From: Cohnella zeiphila
GTDB taxonomy: Bacteria > Bacillota > Bacilli > Paenibacillales > Paenibacillaceae
Length of the DNA stretch: 64,000 nt
Direction: 5' to 3'
Assembly: GCF_014212055.1 (NCBI RefSeq)
Contig: NZ_JACJVO010000010.1
Coordinates: forward strand, 18,597 to 82,596
The position numbers and the translations under genes were made by a program. Positions 36,836-46,576 of this stretch are shown piece by piece (position 1 is the stretch's first letter; the number at the start of each line of letters is the position of its first letter). Under the pieces are notes generated by a model. It made no database searches and was not told where the DNA came from. It was given only the letters and a program-made list of their open reading frames with translations.

Positions 36836-37705
36836 TTATGAAAAATGATCCAAACCTTGAAAATACCGCCGCGTTGTCGTCGGGGACTTCTGTCCGGCAA
36901 GCCGCTGGATTCGCTCGATCGGCATATCCTGTTCGGCAAGTCTCCGGCAATAGGTGTGCCGCAAATGCTGGCACAGCACCGGAAATCCGAGTTTCTCGCT
37001 ATAGCCCTCGACGACGAACTGCACGGCCCGCGGCTGCATCGCGCCCATCCGCTCGGTGATGAACAGGTACGGGCTTCGAACGTATTCCGTCTTGCCCGCT
37101 TCGCCGCGCAGGCGCACCCATTCCCGAAGCTGCGCCGAAGACTCCGGCGACAGCGGAACGGCGCGCGCAGGCTCCTCCCCGTGGAAAACGAGCAGCTCGT
37201 TCTCCCGCAGCGACTCGAGCCGCAGGTCGGAGACCTCCTCCACCCTCAGACCCGCATAGAGCATCGTGTGAAGGAGCGCCAAATTCCTCGCCCGCTTGAA
37301 CGGGTTCTGCTCCATGGCGGCGATCTTCAGCAGCTTCTCTTCTTCTTCGGCGGACAGCCAACGCGGCGGAGCGGCCTTCTGCGTATCAATGATGCGCACA
37401 TGCTCCGCGGGATTTCCGGAAGCATGGCCTTGCGCGTGAGCCCATTTAAAAAACGTGCTGACCACGGACAGCGATTTGTTGATCGTCGCGCTGCGAACGC
37501 CGGCTTTTTCCAGGTCGCCCCGAAAAGATAGCAGGTCATCCATCCGGATCTCCGGCAATGTCCGTCCGCTTCTCCGGACCCAGCCGAGAAATTTGCGCAC
37601 CTCCGCGATATACATCCGGATCGTGCTCTCCTCCTTGCATTGCCGGGCCAAGAAACGTTCGAACGAAATCAGTAAATCCTCCGTGCCCTCCAACGATTCC
37701 GTCAC
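36836..37705 (-). CDS. Tyrosine recombinase/XerC-like protein with altered active site, 289 aa
   Basis: The N-terminal SAM-like core-binding domain spans roughly residues 10-95 (FERFLARQCKEESTIRMYI). The catalytic domain keeps Arg154 (AGLRVEEV), Arg249 (HLRHTY) and the nucleophile Tyr281 (TTTRRYF). The residue three before Arg249, normally His, is Gln246, the usual GH motif reads GQ (Gln272), and the beta-hairpin Lys is not evident. It starts at a GTG with a weak binding site. It lies 14 bases before opuCA, with no nearby phage genes. Confidence 0.82.
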   Translation of the reverse strand: MTESLEGTEDLLISFERFLARQCKEESTIRMYIAEVRKFLGWVRRSGRTLPEIRMDDLLSFRGDLEKAGVRSATINKSLSVVSTFFKWAHAQGHASGNPAEHVRIIDTQKAAPPRWLSAEEEEKLLKIAAMEQNPFKRARNLALLHTMLYAGLRVEEVSDLRLESLRENELLVFHGEEPARAVPLSPESSAQLREWVRLRGEAGKTEYVRSPYLFITERMGAMQPRAVQFVVEGYSEKLGFPVLCQHLRHTYCRRLAEQDMPIERIQRLAGQKSPTTTRRYFQGLDHFS

Positions 37706-37862
37706 GATGCATCACCGTCTGTTTGTACAGAATGTTGAAAAATTCTATGATAAATAAAATTCTATGATGTATATCGTAACAAACGGACGATTCATGGGGC
37801 AACGGCGGTAATAGGGGAGGAGCAGGGATCTCCTTGGATATCGTTACCTCAGAAAAGCTCAT

Positions 37863-37917
37863 CCCCGGATCCTCCCCGGATCCTGCCCGATCGTCCCGTA
37901 TCCTCCCGGATCCTCCG
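37863..37917. repeat. Short imperfect tandem repeat, 10-11 bp unit
   Basis: CCCGGATCCT-like units repeat about five times. The repeat lies between the sulfatase terminator and the recombinase gene start. Otherwise 37706-37935 shows no gene. Confidence 0.5.
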
Positions 37918-37935
37918 GTTTCGCTCGGTTTTACC

Positions 37936-37972
37936 AAAAAAAAGAACAGCTGCCACAGGCAAGCTGCTCTCT
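37936..37972 (-). terminator. Terminator after the sulfatase gene
   Basis: GAGCAGCTTGC and GGCAGCTGTTC pair around CTGT on the minus strand and are followed by eight T. It ends the 38-46 kb transporter-sulfatase operon. Confidence 0.85.
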
Positions 37973-37991
37973 TTATCCCCGAAGATCCGCA

Positions 37992-39458
37992 TCACGTCGC
38001 TTGTTGCCGATAATTCAATTTCACCGTGTCGTTAACCGGCAGCCGGTCCTCGTTCGCCAAGGACCATCGCAACAGCTTTCGCTCAAGCTCGATGACGACG
38101 GACTCCCATTCCGGATTGCCGTACTCGTTCGTTAATTCGTGCGGATCCTCGGTAAGGCGATACAGTTCTCCATCGCCGTTCGTGTACAGATTCAGCTTCC
38201 ATTCCGCGGTGCGGATGCTTTTTCCTTTGCCGTACCAGGCATCGCGGTAGGCGCACCATACGAAGCAGCTTTCGTCGAACGGATCGCTTGGCCGCTTCCC
38301 GATCTCCTCCATGCGGATCGGTTCTCCTTCTTCTCCGCTCTCGATGACGACAAACTCGCGCGGCTCGTAAGATTGCCCCAGCAAATAAGAAGCGCAGCTT
38401 CTGCCCTGCACGCCGTACGGAATGGGGCATTCGGCCAAGTCCAGTATCGTCGGCATGATGTCGACGAGCTCGATCGGATGGGGGCTGCGAATCCCCGCCA
38501 AGGATTTGCCAGGCCAAGCCATGATCAGCGGCACGTGAGTGAACGTGTCGTAAAAGGCATTATGCTTCTGGATCAAGCCGTGCGCCCCCATCGAATCGCC
38601 ATGGTCGGACGTGAAGAGAATGACGGTATTGTCGGAAAGTCCGAGTTCCTCCAGCTTGGCCATCACGCGCCCGATGGCGTCGTCGATAAAGGAGATCATG
38701 CCGTAGTGGATCGCCCGGACGCTGCGAATCGTCTGCTCGTCGGCCCGATCCATGGCATCCATCGCGTGCATGACCCGCTGCCGTTCCGGCTTCGTCTTCA
38801 AGTCGTCGTACGGCGGCATCGGAACGTCTTCGGGGCTGTACATGCTCGCGTAAGGCTCCGGCGTCTGATAGGGCGTATGGGGGTCCGGAAAGGAAAGCCA
38901 CATGAAAAACGGTTTCTCGGGCTGCCTTGCCTGTTCCATGTAATCCGCCGCCGATTGTCCGAGCAAGTACGTGCCGCATTTCTCATAAGGAGCCGGATTC
39001 GTCCCATGGCCGAGCGGGCTGCGCCAGCAATGGTCCACCGCCCATTGGTGGGCGGCCTTCGCCTCCGGATCGTCCCGATGCCCGTCCACGAGGTGACCGT
39101 GCTCGCCTTGAACGGCGTGATCGAACACTTGATGGAGCGTCTCTTTCGGAAAAGCGTGATTTTTGCCGATTAACGCCGTTTGGTACCCGCCTTCCCGCAG
39201 CACCTGCGGCAAAGAGATCTCGCGCGGATCGATCAGCATATGATTCGCGTGGACGCGGATCGTCGAGGCGTACCTTCCGGTCATCATCGACGATCGCGAC
39301 GGAGAACAGGCCGGATAATTGCAGAACGCTTTCTCGAACAACACGCCTTGCTTCGCCAGCTGATCCAAATGAGGGGTACGCACGAGCGGGTTGCCGTACA
39401 AAGCGAGCGTCTCGGCGGATTGCTGGTCGGTTTGAATGAGGACAATATTCGGCTGCAC
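37992..39458 (-). CDS. Type I sulfatase, 488 aa
   Basis: Hydrolyses sulfate esters. Cys51 in the CSPSR motif is the residue oxidised to formylglycine. Metal and sulfate ligands are visible: Asp11 (QTDQQ), Lys98 and His100 (GKNH), and Asp284-His285 (TSDHGDS). No signal peptide is seen, so it acts in the cytoplasm on imported sugar. The start is GTG with AAAGGGG about 11 bases upstream. It follows the permease by 16 bases and ends the operon, pointing to a sulfated oligosaccharide. Maturation would need an anSME or FGE not in this window. Confidence 0.93.
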   Translation of the reverse strand: MQPNIVLIQTDQQSAETLALYGNPLVRTPHLDQLAKQGVLFEKAFCNYPACSPSRSSMMTGRYASTIRVHANHMLIDPREISLPQVLREGGYQTALIGKNHAFPKETLHQVFDHAVQGEHGHLVDGHRDDPEAKAAHQWAVDHCWRSPLGHGTNPAPYEKCGTYLLGQSAADYMEQARQPEKPFFMWLSFPDPHTPYQTPEPYASMYSPEDVPMPPYDDLKTKPERQRVMHAMDAMDRADEQTIRSVRAIHYGMISFIDDAIGRVMAKLEELGLSDNTVILFTSDHGDSMGAHGLIQKHNAFYDTFTHVPLIMAWPGKSLAGIRSPHPIELVDIMPTILDLAECPIPYGVQGRSCASYLLGQSYEPREFVVIESGEEGEPIRMEEIGKRPSDPFDESCFVWCAYRDAWYGKGKSIRTAEWKLNLYTNGDGELYRLTEDPHELTNEYGNPEWESVVIELERKLLRWSLANEDRLPVNDTVKLNYRQQAT

Positions 39459-39474
39459 GCCGTATCACACCCCT

Positions 39475-40347
39475 TTATCCTTTGATGGAACCGATCATGA
39501 CGCCTTGAACGAAGTACTTTTGAATGAACGGATAAATCAGCAGCACCGGAACGGACGAGACTATTATAACGGAATATTTGATGCTTTCCGACATCAACAC
39601 CCGTTCGCTCATCCCGGCACCGATATCGTCCGACTGATTCAGGATGAGAATTTCCCGCAGGACCAACTGGAGCGGATACAGATGCTCATCCTTCAAATAA
39701 ATCAGCGCGTTAAACCAAGCGTTCCAATGGCCGACCCCGTAGAACAAAACCATGACCGCAAGGATCGGCTTGGACAGCGGCAGCACGATACGGATCAAAA
39801 GGCGGATATTCGAACAGCCGTCCAGCCACGCCGATTCTTGCAATTCGACCGGAATGCTGGTTTGAAAAAAAGTCCGCATGACGATCAGATTGTAAGTCGC
39901 GATCGCTCCGGGAACGATCATCGCCCATGCCGTGTTGATCATTCCGAGACTTTTCACAAGCAGAAAAGTCGGAATCAGCCCTCCGCTGAAAAACATCGTG
40001 AACGTGATAAGGAACATAAAGATCTGCCTGCCCGGCAAATCTTTGCGGGACAACGGATACGCCGCCATGACGGTCAGCGCGATATTTACCAGAGTTCCCG
40101 CCCCTGCATAAAACAAGGTATTGGCATATCCGGTCCAGATCGACTCGTTCTCGAACACCTTGCGATACGGCTCAAGCGTCAGTCCCTGCGGCAGCAGCCA
40201 GATGCTTCCGTCGGCGACTTTCTCGGGATTGCTGAAGGAGGCGCTCAAGACAAAAACAAGAGGATACAGGACGATGACAAGGGTAATCGTCGCGATACCG
40301 TATATGAGAAAATTGAACCACTTTTCATCCGCCGCTCTCGATGGCAT
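39475..40347 (-). CDS. Carbohydrate ABC transporter permease (YtcP type), 290 aa
   Basis: Six-helix permease with EAA loop ESAWLDGCSNIRLLIRIVLPL and C-terminal GVMIGSIKG. GGAGG precedes the ATG. It lies 10 bases after its partner permease and 16 before the sulfatase. Together with 40358-41266 it forms the membrane channel of transporter locus 2. Confidence 0.92.
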   Translation of the reverse strand: MPSRAADEKWFNFLIYGIATITLVIVLYPLVFVLSASFSNPEKVADGSIWLLPQGLTLEPYRKVFENESIWTGYANTLFYAGAGTLVNIALTVMAAYPLSRKDLPGRQIFMFLITFTMFFSGGLIPTFLLVKSLGMINTAWAMIVPGAIATYNLIVMRTFFQTSIPVELQESAWLDGCSNIRLLIRIVLPLSKPILAVMVLFYGVGHWNAWFNALIYLKDEHLYPLQLVLREILILNQSDDIGAGMSERVLMSESIKYSVIIVSSVPVLLIYPFIQKYFVQGVMIGSIKG

Positions 40348-40357
40348 AAGCCGCCTC

Positions 40358-41266
40358 CTACCACAAGCTGGATTCCGTCTTCCTTCTCGCGTAACCGTTC
40401 ACGAGCAGAAGCAAAATGAAGTCGACGACCGAGTTGAACAAGCCGGCCGCGGCCGTATAGCTGTACTGTCCTTCCTGGATACCGGTCTTGTAGACGAACG
40501 TGGCGATGATGTCGCTTCTCTCCGCGTTGATCGGGTTTTGCATGAGCAGCGCCTTCTCGAAGCCGACATCCATCCAACTGCCGATCTGCAGGATGAACAG
40601 AATGATGATGGTCGGCAGGATGCCCGGAAGGGAGACGTGCCAAATTCTCCGCATCCGCGAGGCGCCGTCCATCTTGGCGGCTTCGTATAAGGTCGGATCG
40701 ATGGACGACAAGGCGGCCAAATAAATAATCGAGCCCCAGCCCATGTTCTGCCATACCCCCGACCCGACGAAGATCGTCTGGAACCATTCCGCCTTGCGCA
40801 TAAAATCGACGGGATCCATTCCGAAAACCGCAAGGACCCGGTTGACCATCCCCGTAATCGGGTCCAGAAAAATGTTCAGCATGCCGATGATGACGATCAG
40901 GGACAGGAAATGCGGCATATACGTGGCATTTTGCAGCCATTTCTTAAACTTGCGGCTCGGCGTTTCGTGGATGAGCAGCGCCAGCAGGATCGGAATCGGA
41001 AATCCGACAATCAAAGAGTAGAGGCTGAGCGAAACCGTATTCCACAGCAGCTGCCAGAAATAATAGGAGGAGAAGAAGCGGTCGAAATGCTTAAGCCCCA
41101 CCCAGCTGCTGTCCCATATCCCTTGGGAAGGGGAAAAATCCTTGAAGGCGATCTGCAGCCCGTACATCGGATAATATTTGAACACGATATACCAAACCAT
41201 AGGGACGAGCAGCAGCAAATATAAATCATACCTGGTCAACATGCGCCTCAGAAGCTTGCCCTGCAT
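40358..41266 (-). CDS. Carbohydrate ABC transporter permease (LplB type), 302 aa
   Basis: Has the LplB-group N-terminal YDLYLLLLVPMVWYIVFKYYP region and EAA loop EAAKMDGASRMRRIWHVSLPG. GGAGGG lies 6 bases before the ATG. It follows the binding lipoprotein by 21 bases. Confidence 0.92.
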   Translation of the reverse strand: MQGKLLRRMLTRYDLYLLLLVPMVWYIVFKYYPMYGLQIAFKDFSPSQGIWDSSWVGLKHFDRFFSSYYFWQLLWNTVSLSLYSLIVGFPIPILLALLIHETPSRKFKKWLQNATYMPHFLSLIVIIGMLNIFLDPITGMVNRVLAVFGMDPVDFMRKAEWFQTIFVGSGVWQNMGWGSIIYLAALSSIDPTLYEAAKMDGASRMRRIWHVSLPGILPTIIILFILQIGSWMDVGFEKALLMQNPINAERSDIIATFVYKTGIQEGQYSYTAAAGLFNSVVDFILLLLVNGYARRKTESSLW

Positions 41267-41287
41267 CCGGATCCCTCCGATCCCCGT

Positions 41288-42883
41288 CTATTGTTTCATC
41301 GTATCGTAGGCTTGCTGGTACGCTTTCTCCAGTTCGTCGAGCTGCATCTTCTTCAGCGTATTGACGTAAGCGTCCCAGCGGTCGAAGCTCAATTCGCCGA
41401 GAATAAACTTGGCGACGGACTCGTTCACGTACTTGTCGATGTCCGCCCGGAGAGAGAGGATCTTCTCCGAAGCGGCTTTGTCAAAGATCGGCGCGCCGTA
41501 AATCGTCTGAGGAATGTATTTCTCGACATAGCCGTAAACTTCCATGACCTTCTCGTTATTCGTCAAGCCTCCGGTCTTCTCGGTGACGAGATGAGGGAAC
41601 CCGCCGCCCGGCACCAGGTTGATGTCCCCCATGGCCGCCATCACGCCGCGCGAATCGTTCAGGACGGAATCCTTCATGACCGGCTTGCCGTCCTTCATCT
41701 CATACGTTTGACCTTCTACGCCGAACCGGAAGAACAAGGAGCCTTCATCGCCATAGAAATAATCGACCCAGCGCATGGCCGCTTCCGGATTCTTGTTCAC
41801 CTTCGTAATGGCGAACGTGCCGGTCGGGGAAGCGATCGGCTGGGCGGACACGAATTTCTGGTCGCCAAAAGGACCTTTAATCGGCGCCATGCCGGTAAAT
41901 TGGTTTTCCACATTGATAAACGGATCGGACGCTTGAATGAAGAACATGCCGAAGTTCGCCTGGGACAAATTGCTGCGCCACTTCGGAATGTCTCCCTTGT
42001 AGAAATCGGCCCACAGAAGGTTCTCTTTGTACATCTCGTTCAGAAACATCAGCATGTCCTTGAAGCGATCGTCCGCCACCCAGATATGGACCTTATCGTT
42101 GTCGATATTGATGTTGTAGCCGAGCTGCCGATCCAGTCCCCAGGAGCCCGTCAACTCCGAGAATACCATGCCCATATCCCGGAGACCGAGCGGAATCTCG
42201 TCCTTTTTCCCGTTGCCGTTCGGATCTTGATCCCGGAATGCGACAAGAACCTTCTTCAGCTCTTCCACATTGGTCGGGGCCTGCAGATTCAGCTTTTGCA
42301 GCCAATCCTTGTTGATCCAAATTTTCTCCGAGCGCTCGGAGCCGAGCACCCGCATCTGCGGGAGCGCATAGATGTGCCCGTCCGGCGCGGTAATCGCTTT
42401 CTTCTCGTCCGGATACTGCTCGAACAGACTCTTGAGATTCGGCGCGTACTGGTCGATCAGCCCTTCGAGCGGAATCAGCTGCTTCTCCTGCATGCCGTAT
42501 TTGGCGAGGTCATCGTTGGTAAGCTGGGCCCGCAAGAAGAGGTCGGGCAGCTCGTTGGAGGCGAACAGCAAGTTTTTCTTTTCTGCGCAGCCTTGCGACG
42601 GCGTTTCCTGGAAATCCATATGGACGTTCGATTTTTTCTCGTACTCTTTAAACACCAGAACGTCCTTCCATGCGGCTTGGTTCGGGTCCTTACAACCGAA
42701 CACCGTGAACGACGCCTGGTCTTTCACGATGGGAAACCCCGCCGTATTGACCCCGCCGTTCTGCCCTTCCGCCGAGGCTCCTCCATTCGTGTCAGCGCTT
42801 TCTTTTGCGCACGCCGACAACGTCAGCACTCCGGCCATAGCCCCTGCGAGCAGCAGGACCGTTCCCTTGCGCTTTCTTTTCAT
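41288..42883 (-). CDS. Sugar-binding lipoprotein of transporter locus 2, 531 aa
   Basis: Signal peptide with lipobox LSAC, Cys25 lipidated, then a short Gly/Ala linker. The family-1 solute-binding fold includes the DQDPNGNGKKDEIP loop. GAGGAGG precedes the ATG. It sits between the two-component regulators and the permeases in the same orientation. The co-operonic sulfatase suggests a sulfated oligosaccharide ligand; this is inference. Confidence 0.9.
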   Translation of the reverse strand: MKRKRKGTVLLLAGAMAGVLTLSACAKESADTNGGASAEGQNGGVNTAGFPIVKDQASFTVFGCKDPNQAAWKDVLVFKEYEKKSNVHMDFQETPSQGCAEKKNLLFASNELPDLFLRAQLTNDDLAKYGMQEKQLIPLEGLIDQYAPNLKSLFEQYPDEKKAITAPDGHIYALPQMRVLGSERSEKIWINKDWLQKLNLQAPTNVEELKKVLVAFRDQDPNGNGKKDEIPLGLRDMGMVFSELTGSWGLDRQLGYNINIDNDKVHIWVADDRFKDMLMFLNEMYKENLLWADFYKGDIPKWRSNLSQANFGMFFIQASDPFINVENQFTGMAPIKGPFGDQKFVSAQPIASPTGTFAITKVNKNPEAAMRWVDYFYGDEGSLFFRFGVEGQTYEMKDGKPVMKDSVLNDSRGVMAAMGDINLVPGGGFPHLVTEKTGGLTNNEKVMEVYGYVEKYIPQTIYGAPIFDKAASEKILSLRADIDKYVNESVAKFILGELSFDRWDAYVNTLKKMQLDELEKAYQQAYDTMKQ

Positions 42884-42999
42884 CTTTCGACCTCCTCGTG
42901 TTTGTGGGCTGCCTGCCGATGACCATCGCTTTCATCCGTCCTTAGCCAAGTATACCGATCCCGAGGAGGCAGCCGATTTCGAATTTTTGCACGAAAACA

Positions 43000-44619
43000 T
43001 CACTTTTTTGCAGTCGGATCTTTCGGATTGCGAGTCGTTTGGGCATATTTCTGCGGAGGCATGCCGACGATATCTTTAAACACCTTGATAAAATAGCTGT
43101 AATTGTTGAAGCCGATTTTCCCGTAGATGGTTTTCGCTTTGGTCTGCCCTTCCGCCAGCAGCTGCTTGCCGATCTCGATCCGATGACGGTTCAAATATTC
43201 CGTAAAAGCGATGCCGGTCTCCTCTTTAAACAAGCGGCTTAAATAAGAAGCCGTTATACCGGCGCGGCTTGCCGCTTCTTCCAAGGAAATCGCTTGACGG
43301 TAATGCTTATGAATATATCCGATCGCTTCCCGAACATGCGGCGAATAGGAATTGGCGGTACCGTCCGAGTGGATTTGACGGGCGATTCTTTGAAATAACG
43401 ATTGGAACCATTCGCAGAAGTCGCGAGGCTCCAAGCGGGAATTGCTCAGCATCTCTTTCATTTCCGCCGTCACCCACTGCGTATCCCGTCCGGATTTACC
43501 GCTTAATTTCTCGGCCACATGGAGCAATTCGCTCATGACGAACTGAACGGTGCCGCTGTCCGCCGCGTTCAACCCTTCAAAGATGCGCTCGATTTGTCCG
43601 TCTATTTGATCGCCGTCGCCAAGCTCGATGGCCGACAGCAAATCTTTCTCCTGACGGATCGTCAAGGTCACGATCGGCTGATCCGCCTTCAGCCCGGACG
43701 CCGCTTCGCCGGGGCGATGCGTCCGCTCGAGTCGGCCGCAAATCGCTTGATAACAGTCAGCCAGTCGGCTCATTCCGTTAGGCAGCGAGCTGCTCGCGGA
43801 TACGGCGTGAATGCCCAGATACATCCGCAACGATTGTTCGATCCGCTGCTGCATGCTCTGCAGTTCTTGGAAAATGGCGCTTTCGCTTCGGTGCTTCTCG
43901 AAAGAAACCAGCAGCACGAATCGTCCCTTCTCGATGTAAGCCGCATATCCTTTCGCATATTCCTCGATGGATTGTTGGCAGATATCGGAGATGGACGTCA
44001 GCAGCTTGTTTTTTTGAATATCGGTATAGCGGCTCGTGACAAAATCGAAATTGGGGATCTCCGCTACGACAAGCTTCAGGTTGTTCCATCTTTCCAACTC
44101 GTTTAGCGGGCTTAGCTCTTGAAGCCCCGATTGGCTGACGCCCGTAACCGTCTCGCGAATGTAGCTCTGAGCGACCAGCGGACTGACGGCGGTCCACATT
44201 CTCGTCGTCCGATCGTCGTTCTCCTTGCGTTCGAGCTGCTTCTTGGCCCGGTTCTTGATGGTGCGCAGCACGTTCAGCAATGCGGCGGCGTCCGTCCGGT
44301 GCTTCAGCAAATAATCCACGGCGCCGTTCATCAGCGTTTCGCGGACGTATTCATACGAATCGAAGCTGCTTAGCATGACGACTTGAATATCCTCGTGATG
44401 CTCGCGCGCGTACTTCGCCACCTCCACGCCGTTCCTCATCGGCATCTGAACGTCCAATAGCACGACGTCCGGGCGATGTTGGCGAATGGCCGCCTGAGCC
44501 GCCGCACCGTCCGCGGCTTCCGCGCAGATGCGGAAGCCGTGCCGTTCCCAATCGATCAAGGAGCGCAAATGATTGCGCGCGAGCAAGTCGTCATCCACGA
44601 TCAAGACGCTCAATATCAC
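43000..44619 (-). CDS. YesN-type response regulator, AraC output, 539 aa
   Basis: The receiver domain has Asp56 in LLDVQMP and acidic pocket VDDD. The C-terminal AraC domain contains LEEAASRAGITASYLSRLFKEE and TIYGKIGFNNYSYFIKVFK. Its start lies inside the kinase gene (29-base overlap), so the two are coupled. A 116-bp gap to the lipoprotein contains a GGCTGCCT/AGGCAGCC dyad and probably the transporter promoter. Confidence 0.93.
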   Translation of the reverse strand: MILSVLIVDDDLLARNHLRSLIDWERHGFRICAEAADGAAAQAAIRQHRPDVVLLDVQMPMRNGVEVAKYAREHHEDIQVVMLSSFDSYEYVRETLMNGAVDYLLKHRTDAAALLNVLRTIKNRAKKQLERKENDDRTTRMWTAVSPLVAQSYIRETVTGVSQSGLQELSPLNELERWNNLKLVVAEIPNFDFVTSRYTDIQKNKLLTSISDICQQSIEEYAKGYAAYIEKGRFVLLVSFEKHRSESAIFQELQSMQQRIEQSLRMYLGIHAVSASSSLPNGMSRLADCYQAICGRLERTHRPGEAASGLKADQPIVTLTIRQEKDLLSAIELGDGDQIDGQIERIFEGLNAADSGTVQFVMSELLHVAEKLSGKSGRDTQWVTAEMKEMLSNSRLEPRDFCEWFQSLFQRIARQIHSDGTANSYSPHVREAIGYIHKHYRQAISLEEAASRAGITASYLSRLFKEETGIAFTEYLNRHRIEIGKQLLAEGQTKAKTIYGKIGFNNYSYFIKVFKDIVGMPPQKYAQTTRNPKDPTAKK

Positions 44620-46381
44620 GAACCGTCGCCTCCCTCAAAACCGGAATCGTAATCAGAACCTTGGTAAATTGCCCGGATCGGCTATAAATGGATAAACCGT
44701 AAGAGTCGCCGAATCTCAGCTTCAATCGTTCGTCTACGTTATGATAGCCGATCCCGGTCGACCCCTCTTTCCCTGTCGGGGCCCTTTGCCGCAGGGCTTC
44801 GACCTGCTCCGGACTCATGCCCATACCGTTGTCGGTAACTTCGAAGATCATGTGTTCTCCCATTCGATAGATGCGGACCGTGATCAGCCCGCCGCTTTTT
44901 TTGCCGGATAACCCGTGGTCCAGCGCATTTTCTACGATCGGCTGCAGAATGAGCTTGGGAGTGTAGCAATCGTAGCTCCCGTCCTCCACGTCGTAAACGA
45001 CGCGCAGCTTTTCCAGGTAGCGATACTTCTGGATGTCCAAATATCGATTCGCATAATTCAGCTCTTCCCGAATCGTAATGTACTCCTCTCTCCGAATGGC
45101 AATGCGCAGAAGATCGATCAAGGAATTGGTCACTTCTTCAATGTTGGGGACATGCTGCAGCCGAGCCAAATACGAGATCGTGTTGAGGGTATTGGATAGA
45201 AAATGCGGGTTGATTTGCGACTGAAGCGCCTTGAATTCCGTTTCCCGCTTCTGCTTCTCCCTCCGCTTGATGTCGTCAAGCAAGCCTCGGACTTCGCTCA
45301 TCATCGAGGTAAACACTTCGCTGAGCTGACCCACTTCATCCTTGGAATTCACTTCCGGCTTGGCGGTCAGGAGGCCGGCTCGAATGAGACGCATGGACTT
45401 ATGAAGACGCTTTAAATTCTTGGTAATTTGATTCGATACGATGATGGATACGACAAGAACCGCAACCAGCACGAGGAATGCGATGCCGAAAATTTGATTG
45501 CGAATGACGTACGCTTCTCGCATGAGCACGTTCTCGGGGATCAGCCCGATGGTCGTCCAGCCTGTATAGGAAGAGGTAACGTGCATGGCGAAATACGTTC
45601 GATTCCCGACCCGGTACGTATGGTCGGACCCGGCTGCCTGCAGCTTCTTGTACACATCGGCATAAGGGGTGAAGATAATATTGGTCGCGACGACTTGTTC
45701 GGAAGAACGGTAGACAAGCTCGCCCGACGGATCGACGACGAGGATCAGCATGTCGGTGGACGGCTGAATATCGAACACCTTGTTCAGGATGGCTGAATTA
45801 AAATCGATCAGAGCGACGCCAAGAGGTTCGCCGGCCACGTAAATCGGACGCCCCACGGTAACGGTTCCCTCATCGGTGGCGTTGTACAGGATCTGTTTGC
45901 GGGGAGAAGCGAGAAGCTCTTGCGCCCAGCGCTCCCGTATGACAGAGCGGGAAAGCAGCGAACCGCCGGTTCGGAACACCTTACCGTTCGTACCGAGCAC
46001 GGCGATTCGCGAAATGTAAGATTTATAGGCCATGAGCGAAGACAGGAAATCCTCGGCTTTCTTGCTTTCCATGAACCCTTCGTAAGTGACCTGATCATGG
46101 GCGTTTAAAAGGGGATCGGTGATGTACTCCTTGCTTGTCGTAATCACGGTCGTCATATTGTCGATGTCATCCAGCATGATGCGCAAATTCTCCTCCGCAT
46201 GCCGAATGCTTGCCGTGAAATTGTCGATCGTCGTTCTTTTGATCGTCGAAGAGGAATTATAATACGCGCTGAACGAAACCAGCAAAATCGACAGGCAAAA
46301 AACCGTACCGAACGAAATGAATATTTTCGCCTGAATGCTCGTTCTTGCGGAAAACAGATAATTAAAGAACGCAGTATTCAT
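44591..46381 (-). CDS. YesM-type sensor histidine kinase, 596 aa
   Basis: A first helix near residues 20-42 and a second near 295-318 flank an extracellular Cache-like sensor. HAMP, then INPHFLSNTLNT with the phosphorylated His, then ATPase boxes LQPIVENALDHG, DNGMGM and STGIGYHN follow. GGAGGG lies 10 bases before the ATG. It is the first gene of the transporter-sulfatase cluster. Confidence 0.94.
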   Translation of the reverse strand: MNTAFFNYLFSARTSIQAKIFISFGTVFCLSILLVSFSAYYNSSSTIKRTTIDNFTASIRHAEENLRIMLDDIDNMTTVITTSKEYITDPLLNAHDQVTYEGFMESKKAEDFLSSLMAYKSYISRIAVLGTNGKVFRTGGSLLSRSVIRERWAQELLASPRKQILYNATDEGTVTVGRPIYVAGEPLGVALIDFNSAILNKVFDIQPSTDMLILVVDPSGELVYRSSEQVVATNIIFTPYADVYKKLQAAGSDHTYRVGNRTYFAMHVTSSYTGWTTIGLIPENVLMREAYVIRNQIFGIAFLVLVAVLVVSIIVSNQITKNLKRLHKSMRLIRAGLLTAKPEVNSKDEVGQLSEVFTSMMSEVRGLLDDIKRREKQKRETEFKALQSQINPHFLSNTLNTISYLARLQHVPNIEEVTNSLIDLLRIAIRREEYITIREELNYANRYLDIQKYRYLEKLRVVYDVEDGSYDCYTPKLILQPIVENALDHGLSGKKSGGLITVRIYRMGEHMIFEVTDNGMGMSPEQVEALRQRAPTGKEGSTGIGYHNVDERLKLRFGDSYGLSIYSRSGQFTKVLITIPVLREATVRDIERLDRG

Positions 46382-46515
46382 GTCCAGTCAGCCCTCCGCC
46401 GCTCATGCACGCAAACGCTGGTAGCCGGGTATCCCCAAAAAATTCTAATTCAAATATTAGCATTCAATAAACCTTCGGATCAATGCAGACTTGAAGGACG
46501 CCGCCGGCCGCGACA

Positions 46516-46554
46516 AAAAAACGGCCTCGCCGTCCGAACGGACGACGAGACCGT
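46516..46554 (-). terminator. Terminator after GH43
   Basis: ACGGTCTCGTCGTCC pairs with GGACGGCGAGGCCGT around a four-base loop on the minus strand, followed by seven T. Confidence 0.85.
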
Positions 46555-46576
46555 ATCTGCCGACCTCACACCGCTT

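Noticed and set aside
36836..37705. Prophage or integrative element boundary
   Set aside because: No attachment-site repeats, tRNA, phage or conjugation genes are near the recombinase-like gene.
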